Assembly (NCBI RefSeq): GCF_014199685.1
Contig: NZ_JACHNZ010000036.1
Location: 1-37,946, forward strand
Reading direction: 5' to 3'
DNA length: 37,946 nt
From: Sphingosinicella soli
GTDB taxonomy: Bacteria > Pseudomonadota > Alphaproteobacteria > Sphingomonadales > Sphingomonadaceae
Shown here in pieces: positions 8,277 to 16,027 of this stretch (the stretch's first letter is position 1; each line of letters begins with the position of its first letter). The notes under the pieces were generated by a model that was not told the origin of the DNA, searched no databases, and saw only the letters and a list, made by a program, of their open reading frames with translations. Position numbers and translations under genes: made by a program.

Positions 8277-9497
8277 TCAATCGTGCTTCGCGATGAAATC
8301 CTCGACGACGGGGGCGATCTTTTCGCGCCAGCGGCGGCCGTTGAAGATGCCGTAGTGGCCGACCTCCTTCGCGAGCAGGTATGTCTTCTTCGCGGCGGGA
8401 AGCGCGGTCGCCAGCGTCAGCGCCGCCTTGGTCTGGCCGACACCGGAGATGTCGTCGCGTTCGCCTTCGACCGCCAGCAACGCCACGTCGGTGATGGCGG
8501 CGGGATCGATCCTTGCGCCGCGGTGCATGAACTCGCCCTTGGGCAGCAGGTGGCGCTGGAAGACGGCGTCGACCGTCTGCAGATAGAACTCCGCAGTCAT
8601 GTCGCAGACGGCGCGGTACTCGTCGTAGAAGGCTTTGGTCGAATCGGCGCTTTCGCCGTCGCCTTCGACGAGATGCCTGAACATTTCCCAGTGGCTCACC
8701 ATGTGGTTGCCGAGGTTCATCGACATGAAACCGGCGAGCTGAAGGAAGCCCGGATAGACGCGGCGTCCGGCGCCTGCGTAGATCGGGGGGACGGTGGCGA
8801 TGGCGTTGTGTTCGAACCAGCTGTGGCCGCGCCCTGTGGCGAGCGTGTTGACCTCGGTGGGCGCCTCGCGGGTGTCGATGGGGCCGCCCATCATGGTGAG
8901 GGAGCGGGGGCGGGCCTTGTTCTTTTTGGCGGACATCAGCGCTGCGGCGGCATAAGCGGGGACCGAGGGCTGGCACACCGCGACCATGTGGGCGCCGGGG
9001 CCGATGTGTTCGAGGAAGGCCACGATGTAGTCGATGTAGTCGTCGAGGTCGAAGCGGCCGTCTTCGAGGGGGACGAGCTTCGCGTCCCGCCAATCGGTGA
9101 TGTATACATCATGGCCGGGGATCAGCCGTTCGACCGTGCCGCGCAGCAGTGTCGCGTAGTGGCCCGACATCGGCGCGACCACGAGCACTTTCGGGCCTGC
9201 CGGCGCGCCGTGTTCCTTCACGAAGTGCTTGAGCTGCCCGAACGGCAGGCGAAAGGGGATTTCTTCGCGCACGGCAATCTCCGCGTCGCCGATGCTGACG
9301 CTGTGAAGGCCGAATTCGGGCTTGCCGCGCGGCGCGGAGGCGTGCGCGAACACATCGAGCGCCGACGCGATGACCGGGCTCATGCCGATATAGGCCAGCG
9401 GATTGGACGGATGCGCGAGCCAGTTGGCGCCCATGCTGGCAAAGGCGCTGGCCCCGGCCATCATGGAGCGATGCAGCTCATAGCTATGATAAATCAT
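8277..9497 (-). CDS. phaZ: Intracellular polyhydroxyalkanoate depolymerase
   Basis: A 406-residue intracellular PHB depolymerase, which breaks stored polyhydroxybutyrate into 3-hydroxybutyrate. The N terminus (MIYHSYELHR) is typical of this family. The nucleophile elbow reads VAVCQPSVPAYAA with Cys at residue 175, and the intracellular PhaZ group uses Cys instead of the Ser of most alpha/beta hydrolases. Other family blocks are VAPMSGHYATLLRGTVE, DVYITDWRDAKLVP, MMGGPIDTREAPT and a C-terminal AKEVGHYGIFNG with the likely catalytic His. It is divergent from the 3-hydroxybutyrate dehydrogenase gene, so both PHB-use genes share one intergenic control region. Confidence 0.95.
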   Translation of the reverse strand: MIYHSYELHRSMMAGASAFASMGANWLAHPSNPLAYIGMSPVIASALDVFAHASAPRGKPEFGLHSVSIGDAEIAVREEIPFRLPFGQLKHFVKEHGAPAGPKVLVVAPMSGHYATLLRGTVERLIPGHDVYITDWRDAKLVPLEDGRFDLDDYIDYIVAFLEHIGPGAHMVAVCQPSVPAYAAAALMSAKKNKARPRSLTMMGGPIDTREAPTEVNTLATGRGHSWFEHNAIATVPPIYAGAGRRVYPGFLQLAGFMSMNLGNHMVSHWEMFRHLVEGDGESADSTKAFYDEYRAVCDMTAEFYLQTVDAVFQRHLLPKGEFMHRGARIDPAAITDVALLAVEGERDDISGVGQTKAALTLATALPAAKKTYLLAKEVGHYGIFNGRRWREKIAPVVEDFIAKHD

Positions 9498-9663
9498 TAC
9501 AATACCCCGCTCGGAACGCCGGAATTTGCATCGAAAACCGGTCGTTTCCCGTCCAGCTTAACCCGTGCAAATCGCGAGTCCATCGTTTATTGCATTGCAC
9601 AATGAGCGTGCCGTTAACGACGGCAGCGCAGGCCCTTCACGATTGCTGCAAAGGAGAACGCCC
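9498..9663. promoter_or_regulatory. Divergent phaZ / dehydrogenase control region
   Basis: The 166 bases between two divergent PHB-use genes contain TTGCATTGCACAA at 9590-9602, a TGC-rich near-palindrome of the type bound by PhaR repressors, which sense PHB. The sequence is seen; the PhaR assignment is inference from the pathway and the general TGC-rich character of such sites. AAAGGAGAA precedes the dehydrogenase start. Confidence 0.45.
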
Positions 9664-10458
9664 ATGACCGCCGGAACCCTCAAAGGCCGCGTCGCCCTCG
9701 TCACCGGTTCGACAAGCGGGATCGGCCTGTCGGTCGCGCGCGGCATGGCCGCGGCGGGCGCGGATATCGGCATCAACGGTTTCGGCGATGCGGAGGCGAT
9801 CGAACGCGAGCGCGCGGCGATCGAGGCGGACTTCGGCGTGCGCTGCGCGTTCCTGCCCGCCGACCTTTCCAAAGGCGCCGAGGCGACGAAACTGGTGGCT
9901 GACTGCGCGGCGGCGCTCGGCGGGGTCGATATCCTCGTGAACAATGCCGGTATCCAGTATGTCGCGCCGATCGAAGAGTTTCCCGCCGCGAAGTGGGAAG
10001 CGATCATCGCGATCAACCTTTCGGCGGCGTTCTACACGACGCAGGCGGCGCTCCCGGCGATGAAGGCGAAGAACTGGGGCCGCATCATCAACATCGCGTC
10101 GGCGCACGGACTCGTCGCGTCTCCGTTCAAGGCGGCGTACGTGTCGGCGAAGCACGGCATCGTCGGCCTGACGAAGACGGCGGCGCTGGAACTCGCCGAA
10201 ACCGGCATCACGGTGAACGCGATCTGCCCCGGCTACGTCCGCACGCCGCTCGTCGCCGGGCAGGTGGCCGACCAGGCGAAGGTACACAACATGTCGGAGG
10301 AGGAGGTCGTGCGGAACGTGATCCTCGCCGCGCAGCCCAACAAGCGCTTCATCGAGCCCGAGGAGGTCGCCGATTTCGCGGTGTTCCTCGCGGGCGAGAC
10401 CGGGCGCTCGTTCACCGGCGACATCCTCTCGATGGACGGCGGCTGGACGGCGCGATGA
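9664..10458 (+). CDS. bdhA: 3-hydroxybutyrate dehydrogenase
   Basis: A 264-residue NAD-dependent SDR that oxidises D-3-hydroxybutyrate to acetoacetate, the step after PHB depolymerisation. TGSTSGIG at residues 15-22 binds the cofactor; NNAG is at 93-96; the active-site residues are Ser146, Tyr159 and Lys163. The residues that distinguish this family from other SDRs are also present: Gln98 (GIQYV), His148 (SAHG) and Lys156 (FKAAYVSAK) fit the substrate carboxylate site known in Pseudomonas enzymes. I chose the ATG at 9664, preceded by AAAGGAGAA. Its stop overlaps the start of the next SDR gene by four bases. Confidence 0.95.
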   Translation: MTAGTLKGRVALVTGSTSGIGLSVARGMAAAGADIGINGFGDAEAIERERAAIEADFGVRCAFLPADLSKGAEATKLVADCAAALGGVDILVNNAGIQYVAPIEEFPAAKWEAIIAINLSAAFYTTQAALPAMKAKNWGRIINIASAHGLVASPFKAAYVSAKHGIVGLTKTAALELAETGITVNAICPGYVRTPLVAGQVADQAKVHNMSEEEVVRNVILAAQPNKRFIEPEEVADFAVFLAGETGRSFTGDILSMDGGWTAR

Positions 10459-11222
10459 ATTTCGCGCCGAACGCCGCCGTTCTCATCACCGGCGCTGCTT
10501 CCGGCATCGGCAAGGCGACGGCCGAGAGGCTCTACGCTGACGGCGTTCGCCGGTTCGCGCTTGTCGATATCGATGAAGCGCGGCTTGCGGCGCTGACGCT
10601 TGAAGGCGCCGATGTGCTGACGCTGACGGGCGATGTGTCCGACCCGGCGGTATGGGACAAAGCGGAGCGGGATATCTCCGCGCGGTTCGGCGGCCTCGGC
10701 CTTGCAGTCGTCAACGCCGGGGTTTCGGGGGCGGGGCCGATCGCCGACCTGTCGTTCGAGGATTGGCGGCGCGTTCTGTCGGTGAACCTCGACGGCGCGT
10801 TCCTGACGCTGCGCGCCGCGATGCGGCTGATCGCGGGGGCAGGGGCGATCGTCGTCGTGTCCTCGATCGCGGGGATCAAGGCCGAGCCCGGCGTCGCGGC
10901 CTACGGCGCATCGAAAGCCGCCGCCGCGCATCTGGCGAAGGTCGCGGCGAAGGAAGGCGCGCCGCGCGGCCTCCGCGTGAACGCGATCCTGCCGGGCGGG
11001 GTCGATACGCCGATCTGGAACGGCATGGGCTTTTTCGACGACATGGTCCGCGACCTCGGCAGCCGGGACGCCGCGCTGCAGGCGATGGCGACCGCCGCAA
11101 CGCCGCTCGGGCGCTTCGCGACGGCGGACGAAATCGCCGGGCAGATCGCGTTCCTGCTGTCGGATGCAGCCGCGACGATGACGGGCGCGCTGTTGACCAG
11201 CGACGGCGGGTATTCGCTGTAA
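10455..11222 (+). CDS. Short-chain dehydrogenase, substrate unknown
   Basis: A 255-residue classical SDR. TGAASGIG at residues 12-19 and an acidic strand end (LVDID, residues 36-40) suggest NAD(H) preference. NAGVSG and the catalytic Ser (VVSSIAG), Tyr150 and Lys154 (YGASK) are intact, and the C terminus GALLTSDGGYSL is typical. The start overlaps the 3-hydroxybutyrate dehydrogenase stop (ATGA), so the two are translated together and it probably acts on a related hydroxyacyl or hydroxyacid substrate. Nothing in the sequence shows which. Confidence 0.88.
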   Translation: MNFAPNAAVLITGAASGIGKATAERLYADGVRRFALVDIDEARLAALTLEGADVLTLTGDVSDPAVWDKAERDISARFGGLGLAVVNAGVSGAGPIADLSFEDWRRVLSVNLDGAFLTLRAAMRLIAGAGAIVVVSSIAGIKAEPGVAAYGASKAAAAHLAKVAAKEGAPRGLRVNAILPGGVDTPIWNGMGFFDDMVRDLGSRDAALQAMATAATPLGRFATADEIAGQIAFLLSDAAATMTGALLTSDGGYSL

Positions 11223-11291
11223 CCTCGGCCATCGCCGCGATCTCTCCCGCCACCCATTGACAGCCGGGTTCGTCGTTCCCATTAAACGCCC

Positions 11292-11436
11292 TGCGGCCCG
11301 GGCCCCTCTGGCGAGACATGTCTCGTGATGTCGGACCGCATCGGATGATCCGATGCTTGCGGCCCGGCGGCTACGTCTGTTCCTGAAAGCGCGGATCCTC
11401 CGGCGACCGATGCGGTCCACAAGAGGAGAGAGACGC
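11292..11436 (+). promoter_or_regulatory. Candidate structured RNA leader upstream of TerC gene
   Basis: Between the SDR gene and the TerC gene lies a hairpin-rich stretch. CGAGACATGTCTCG at 11312-11325 is a perfect palindrome; GCATCGGATGATCCGATGC at 11338-11356 has nine-base arms around one base; and TGCGGCCCGG occurs twice, at 11292-11301 and 11358-11367, framing these hairpins. TerC/Alx genes are known targets of the manganese-sensing yybP-ykoY riboswitch, but I could not match its conserved GGGGAGUA loop here, so the class is open. Part of it could instead terminate the upstream SDR transcript. Confidence 0.4.
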
Positions 11437-11496
11437 ATGCATTATCCCCGCAGCCTCCGGCTACCCGCCCCCACAGATTTTACACGGGTGCGCTGA
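11437..11496 (+). CDS. 19-codon leader ORF coupled to the TerC gene
   Basis: A short frame encoding MHYPRSLRLPAPTDFTRVR. Its ATG has a strong ribosome site (AGAGGAGAG, about seven bases upstream), and its TGA overlaps the TerC ATG as TGATG. The TerC start itself has no good ribosome site, so ribosomes finishing this ORF probably reinitiate on TerC. That arrangement argues for a real regulatory leader peptide, though conservation has not been tested. The peptide is rich in Arg and Pro, which may matter for ribosome speed. Confidence 0.5.
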   Translation: MHYPRSLRLPAPTDFTRVR

Positions 11497-12494
11497 TGGA
11501 ATTCCTGTTTGCTGATTGGCTGGGAACACCGGCCTGGTTCTGGCTGTCCTTTCTGCTGCTGGTCGTCGCCCTGACGGCGTTCGACCTGGGCGTGCTTCAT
11601 AAAGAAGACCGCGAAATGGGCATCGGCGAGAGTTTGAAGCTCTCCGCATTCTACATCGGCATCGCGCTGCTGTTCGGCGCCTGGATCTGGCATGCGCGCG
11701 GCCCTGAGTCCGGGATGCAGTATTACACGGGCTTCTTCATCGAGAAGGCGCTGTCGATCGACAACGTCTTCGTCATCAGCCTGATCTTCACCTATTTCGC
11801 GATCCCGCCGAAATATCAGTACCGCGCGCTGCTGTGGGGCATCATCGCGGTGATCGTGCTGCGCGGCCTCATGATCGCGGGCGGCGCCGCGCTGGTGAAC
11901 GAGGCATACTGGGTGCTGTATCTGTTCGCGGCGTTCCTGATCTTCACCGGGATCAAGATGTTCTTTGCCGGTGACGCGCCCATCGACGTGGCGAACAACC
12001 GGGCGGTGAAGTTCATATCCCGCCATATGCGCGTGACGCCGGACCTGCACGACCAGCATTTCTTCGTGAAGGTGCCCGACGCGACAACCGGAAAGCTGGT
12101 GACGGCCGCGACGCCGTTGTTCCTTGCGCTCGTGGTCATCAATCTTGCCGATCTGGTTTTCGCGGTCGACAGCGTCCCGGCGATTTTCGCGATCACGACC
12201 GATACGTTCATCGTCTACACGTCCAACATCATGGCCATTCTGGGCCTGCGCGCGCTCTATTTCGCGCTCGCGGCGATGGTGCACCGCTTCCACTATCTGA
12301 AATACGCGCTCGCGGCGGTTCTGATCTTCATCGGCGCGAAGATCTTCGTCGCGGACTTCCTGCTGGGCGACGACAAGTTTCCGCCGGTGCTGAGCCTGGG
12401 GGTCACGTTCGCGCTGATCGCAGCCGGGATCGGGTATTCGCTGTGGAAGACAAAGGGCGAGCCGGAGCCGGACTGGCCTGCCGACGCGCCGTGA
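11496..12494 (+). CDS. TerC/Alx family integral membrane protein
   Basis: A 332-residue inner-membrane protein with about nine hydrophobic segments. The start MEFLFADWLGTPAWFW and the family blocks AFDLGVLHK, FFIEKALSIDNVFVISLIF and NLADLVFAVDSVPAIFAIT identify TerC/Alx; the paired acidic motifs (EKALSIDN, DLVFAVDS) are thought to line a metal path. Members named Alx or MeeF export manganese or help metallate exoenzymes; others link to tellurite resistance. There is no ter gene cluster around, so a manganese or general metal-homeostasis role is more likely than tellurite resistance. Translation appears coupled to the preceding 19-codon ORF. Confidence 0.92.
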   Translation: MEFLFADWLGTPAWFWLSFLLLVVALTAFDLGVLHKEDREMGIGESLKLSAFYIGIALLFGAWIWHARGPESGMQYYTGFFIEKALSIDNVFVISLIFTYFAIPPKYQYRALLWGIIAVIVLRGLMIAGGAALVNEAYWVLYLFAAFLIFTGIKMFFAGDAPIDVANNRAVKFISRHMRVTPDLHDQHFFVKVPDATTGKLVTAATPLFLALVVINLADLVFAVDSVPAIFAITTDTFIVYTSNIMAILGLRALYFALAAMVHRFHYLKYALAAVLIFIGAKIFVADFLLGDDKFPPVLSLGVTFALIAAGIGYSLWKTKGEPEPDWPADAP

Positions 12495-12617
12495 GGCACG
12501 GCCGCAGGGGTTTGATCTCCGGGGTTTCGTCACGAAAAATTCACGGTCGGTTTTCCGAAACCGGAAACCATTGGAGGGCAATGCGGGCGCGGACCTAAAT
12601 TTTCGGGAGCTGCCTGC

Positions 12618-12950
12618 GTGCGTGTGTTGATGGCGTTTCTTGTTTTGACCGGTGCGGCTTCGGCGGAGGCTGCGACAACGTGGCGCGATGCGGCTTCGGA
12701 TGTGCTGCGGGCCGCACAGGCAATGCCGCGGTCGGCGGTGGTGCGGCGGGCGACGTGCGCGGCGCGGGTGCGCGTTGCGGTGGACGGCAACGGGCTGATT
12801 ACCCGCTACGACATCGTGAAACCGTGCGCGGAGCCGATCCTGACACGCTCCACCGACGACCTGTTCTTCAAGGTCGGCCAGTTGCCGCCGCCGCCCGCGC
12901 GGCGCCCGACCAGCATCGAGATCGAGGTGCGCTGGCCGCCGAAAGGATGA
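12618..12950 (+). CDS. Small secreted protein, TonB-C-terminus-like
   Basis: A 110-residue protein starting at GTG (a CGGGAG ribosome site is near; an ATG at 12630 is a possible alternative). A signal peptide ends near residue 18 (AASAEA). The mature part ARVRVAVDGNGLITRYDIVKPC followed by LFFKVGQLPPPPARRPTSIEIEVRW resembles the strand pattern of TonB/TolA C-terminal domains but lacks a membrane anchor. Two cysteines (RATCAAR and VKPCAEP) could pair in the periplasm. Function unknown. It sits alone between the TerC and ABC exporter genes. Confidence 0.65.
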   Translation: MRVLMAFLVLTGAASAEAATTWRDAASDVLRAAQAMPRSAVVRRATCAARVRVAVDGNGLITRYDIVKPCAEPILTRSTDDLFFKVGQLPPPPARRPTSIEIEVRWPPKG

Positions 12951-12991
12951 GCGCCATTGAGCGCGGGCGCGCGCACTGCTAATCCGCCGCG

Positions 12992-14770
12992 ATGAACAGC
13001 AGCGCACCCGGCAATCCACAGGAAAAGCGTTCCCTCAGCAACCTGCAGCTGCTTTGGACATTTTCGAAGCGCTACCCCCTGCAGGTGACGGCGTTTTTCG
13101 TCTCGCTGTTCGTCGCGGCGGTTTCGACGCTCGCGATCCCGCGCAGCTTCCAGCGCATCGTCGACAACGGCTTCGGCGCGGAAACCGACGCGACGATCGC
13201 GCCCTATTTCTATGGCATGCTCGCCGTGGTCGCCGTGCTCGGCATCGCGACGTCGGTGCGGTTCTATTATGTTTCGTGGCTCGGCGAGCGGGTCGTCGCG
13301 GACCTGCGGCAGAGCGTGCATGCGAATCTTCTGACGCTGGATCCCGCGTTTTTCGAGGAAAACCGCCCCTCCGAGATCGCATCGCGGCTGACCGCCGACA
13401 CGTCGATCATCGAGCAGGTGGTGGGCACCAGCCTTTCCATGGCGCTGCGCAATGTCATCCTGGGCATCGGCGGCGTGATCTATCTGTTCACGATCAGCCC
13501 GAAGCTGACGGTCATGCTGCTGCTCGGCATTCCGCTCGCGGTGCTGCCGATGGCGCTGATGGGGCGCCGGGTTCAGGCGCTTTCGCGCAGTTCGCAGGAT
13601 AGTGTGGCGAGCGTCGGCACGATCATCAGCGAGGTGCTGAGCGCGATCCGCATCGTGCAGGCGTTCACGCAGGAGCGCAACGAATCCGCGCGCTTCAACC
13701 GCGCGGTGGAGGCGACCTTCGCGGCCGCGCGGCGGCGCATCCGCATGCGCGCGCTGCTGACCGCCATCGTCATCACGATCATCTTCGGCGGCATCACGCT
13801 GGTGCTGTGGGAAGGCGCATCCGACGTCATCAACAACGTGATGACGGGCGGCGAGATCACCGCCTTCGTGCTGACCGCCGCGATCGTGGCGGGCGCATTC
13901 GGCGCGCTCGCGGAGGTTTACGGCGACGTGATGCGCGCGACGGGCGCGGCGGGGCGCATGAAGGAACTGCTGGTCGCCGTGCCGCAGATCACCGCGCCCG
14001 CAAACCCCGCGCCGCTGCCGCAGCCGCCGATCGGCCGCGTGAGCTTCGAGTCGGTCGATTTCCGCTATCCGACGCGCAAGGATACGCCGGCGCTGAGCGA
14101 CTTCTCGCTCGACATCGCGCCGGGCGAAACGGTGGCCGTGGTCGGGCCCTCGGGCGCGGGCAAATCGACGCTGTTCCAGCTGATCCAGCGGTTCTACGAC
14201 CCGCAGGGCGGCACCGTGCGCGTGGACGGCGTGGCGCTGCGCGACGCCGACCCCGCCGCCGTGCGCGGGCGGATCGCGATGGTGCCGCAGGAAAGCGTGA
14301 TCTTTGCGGAAAGCGCCTACAACAACATTCTCTATGGCCGCCCGGGCGCGACCGAAGCCGAGGTATGGGCCGCCGCCGACGCTGCGAACGCATCCGACTT
14401 CCTTCGCGCGCTGCCCGACGGCATCCACACCTTCCTGGGTGAAGCGGGCGCGCGGCTTTCGGGCGGGCAGCGCCAGCGGCTCTCCATCGCGCGCGCCGTG
14501 CTGCGCGACGCGCCGATCCTGCTGCTCGACGAGGCGACATCCGCGCTCGACGCGGAAAGCGAGCGGCTGGTGCAGGAAGCGCTCGAAAGGCTGATGCAGG
14601 GCCGCACGACGCTGGTGATCGCGCACCGCCTTGCGACCGTGCGCGGCGCAGACCGGATCATCGTGATGAACGAGGGCCGGATCGTGGGGCAGGGGCGCCA
14701 CGACGAGCTGATGACGGACGGCGGCCTCTACGCCCGCCTCGCGCGCCTGCAATTCGAGGATGCCGCCTGA
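12992..14770 (+). CDS. ABC exporter, fused membrane and ATPase domains
   Basis: A 592-residue type IV ABC half-transporter that works as a dimer. Six membrane helices lie at about residues 25-310, with coupling regions around the GERVVADLRQSVH and IRIVQAFTQERNESARF stretches typical of the MsbA/LmrA/HlyB class. The nucleotide-binding domain covers about 348-590: Walker A GPSGAGKST at 385, Q-loop VPQES, signature LSGGQRQR, Walker B ILLLDEATSALD and switch His in VIAHRLATV. The substrate (lipid, peptide or drug) cannot be told. The next operon begins 71 bases downstream. Confidence 0.93.
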   Translation: MNSSAPGNPQEKRSLSNLQLLWTFSKRYPLQVTAFFVSLFVAAVSTLAIPRSFQRIVDNGFGAETDATIAPYFYGMLAVVAVLGIATSVRFYYVSWLGERVVADLRQSVHANLLTLDPAFFEENRPSEIASRLTADTSIIEQVVGTSLSMALRNVILGIGGVIYLFTISPKLTVMLLLGIPLAVLPMALMGRRVQALSRSSQDSVASVGTIISEVLSAIRIVQAFTQERNESARFNRAVEATFAAARRRIRMRALLTAIVITIIFGGITLVLWEGASDVINNVMTGGEITAFVLTAAIVAGAFGALAEVYGDVMRATGAAGRMKELLVAVPQITAPANPAPLPQPPIGRVSFESVDFRYPTRKDTPALSDFSLDIAPGETVAVVGPSGAGKSTLFQLIQRFYDPQGGTVRVDGVALRDADPAAVRGRIAMVPQESVIFAESAYNNILYGRPGATEAEVWAAADAANASDFLRALPDGIHTFLGEAGARLSGGQRQRLSIARAVLRDAPILLLDEATSALDAESERLVQEALERLMQGRTTLVIAHRLATVRGADRIIVMNEGRIVGQGRHDELMTDGGLYARLARLQFEDAA

Positions 14771-14783
14771 TTTCTATTGAAAC

Positions 14784-14798
14784 TGAGAATCGTTCGCG
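14784..14798. promoter_or_regulatory. Partial Fur-like box before the PepSY gene
   Basis: TGAGAATCGTTCGCG fits the left half of the 7-1-7 iron-box pattern TGAnAATnATTnTCA exactly and the right half poorly (TT kept). It lies 43 bases before the PepSY-protein start and just after the ABC exporter stop, where an operon promoter is expected. Suggestive only, but a far better match lies before the siderophore receptor. Confidence 0.35.
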
Positions 14799-14840
14799 TT
14801 AACAGGAGCCATACGCGACAACAGGATTCTCCCGGCGCCG

Positions 14841-15485
14841 ATGCACAGTGTGACGCCTCCCAAGGCTTTGACCGGAAAAAGCCGCAAGGCGTTCTGGATG
14901 AAGCAGCTTCATACGTGGCACTGGATGAGCTCCGCGATCAGCCTTGTCGGGCTGCTGCTGTTCACGATCACCGGCATCACGCTCAACCATGCCGCCGAGA
15001 TCGAGGCGAAGCCGGTGATCGAGGAGCGCACGGCGCAGCTTCCGGCTGACCTGCTCGCCGGTCTCGCGTCCAAAGACGGCGAGGCCGAACGCGCGCCGCT
15101 GCCCGCGCCCGTCGCCGCCTGGGTGGCCGATACGTTCGCCGTGAAGGTGCGGGGCGAGGCGGAGTGGTCGGCCGATGAAGCCTATCTCGCGCTGCCGCGC
15201 CCCGGCGGCGACGGCTGGGTCGCGATCGACCGGGCAACCGGAGAAGTCACCGCCGAAAGCACCGACCGCGGCTGGATCTCCTACCTCAACGACCTCCACA
15301 AGGGCCGCAATTCCGGCACGGCGTGGAAGTGGTTCATCGATATCTTCGCGGGCGCCTGCCTGGTGTTCGCGTTCACAGGCCTGTTCCTGCTCCAGCTGCA
15401 CGCCGCAAAGCGCCCGAGCACCTGGCCGATCGTGGGTGTGGGCCTGCTCATCCCCGTCCTCATCGCCTTGATTTTCATTCACTGA
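14841..15485 (+). CDS. PepSY-associated TM protein, probable electron-transfer partner
   Basis: A 214-residue inner-membrane protein. The N-terminal helix (about residues 29-49, WHWMSSAISLVGLLLFTITG) carries the family LHTWHWMSSAI motif with histidines that often hold haem or metal. A periplasmic PepSY-like part follows (about 55-150, with DGWVAIDRATGEV), then the LNDLHKGRN block, and two helices at about 160-182 and 192-214. PepSY TM proteins are linked to iron-siderophore reduction and flavin electron transfer. It heads a run with DUF2271, DUF4198 and apbE genes, all close together, so it is probably the membrane partner of a flavinylated periplasmic protein. The start has no clear ribosome site. 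Confidence 0.85.
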   Translation: MHSVTPPKALTGKSRKAFWMKQLHTWHWMSSAISLVGLLLFTITGITLNHAAEIEAKPVIEERTAQLPADLLAGLASKDGEAERAPLPAPVAAWVADTFAVKVRGEAEWSADEAYLALPRPGGDGWVAIDRATGEVTAESTDRGWISYLNDLHKGRNSGTAWKWFIDIFAGACLVFAFTGLFLLQLHAAKRPSTWPIVGVGLLIPVLIALIFIH

Positions 15486-15497
15486 AGGGTTCCATCA

Positions 15498-16013
15498 ATG
15501 CAGCTTTCCACGCGTATCGTGATGACCGGCGCGGCGTTTGCCGGGCTCGCCGCACCCGCTGCCGCGCAGAGCATCGACCTTACCGTCACCATCCCGCGCC
15601 TGAACGTAGCGGAATATCACCGGCCGTATGTGGCGATCTGGCTGGAAAAGGCGGGGGTTCCGGCGAAAACGCTCGCCATCTGGTACGACCACGACATGAA
15701 GGCAAACGAGGGCACCAAGTGGCTTCGCGACGTGCGCCAGTGGTGGCGCGCATCGGGGCGGGGCCTCAGCTTTCCGGCGGACGGCATCACCGGCGCGACC
15801 AAGGCGCCGGGTACGCACAAGGTGAGCGTCGGCGCCGCCGCGCTCGGCGCGATGACACCGGGAAACTACACGCTGCTCATCGAATCCGCACGCGAGGTGG
15901 GCGGACGCGAAGTGCTGAAACTGCCGTTCGTCTGGCCGCCGAAGCCGGGCCAGACCGCCGCGGCGACCGGCACCACCGAGCTTGGCGCCGTGAACGCCGC
16001 CTTCAAACGCTGA
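15498..16013 (+). CDS. DUF2271 protein with ApbE flavinylation motif
   Basis: A 171-residue secreted protein: the signal peptide ends near residue 23 (AAPAAAQS). The DUF2271 core includes VAIWLEKAG, TLAIWYDHDMK, KWLRDVRQWW and a C-terminal LPFVWPP. Residues 95-101 read DGITGAT, which fits the D-G-x-(S/T)-(G/A)-A-T sequence where ApbE attaches FMN to the last Thr (Thr101) through a phosphoester. A protein with this motif, a signal peptide and an apbE gene two genes downstream is therefore very likely a periplasmic flavoprotein. It lies 12 bases after the PepSY gene. Its redox partner is inferred. Confidence 0.88.
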   Translation: MQLSTRIVMTGAAFAGLAAPAAAQSIDLTVTIPRLNVAEYHRPYVAIWLEKAGVPAKTLAIWYDHDMKANEGTKWLRDVRQWWRASGRGLSFPADGITGATKAPGTHKVSVGAAALGAMTPGNYTLLIESAREVGGREVLKLPFVWPPKPGQTAAATGTTELGAVNAAFKR

Positions 16014-16027
16014 AAAGGACAATCGTG

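Noticed and set aside
9993-10454. A start for the second SDR at 9993, inside the dehydrogenase gene
   Set aside because: The upstream part has no SDR character; the ATG at 10455 overlapping the upstream stop starts exactly at the cofactor-binding strand.
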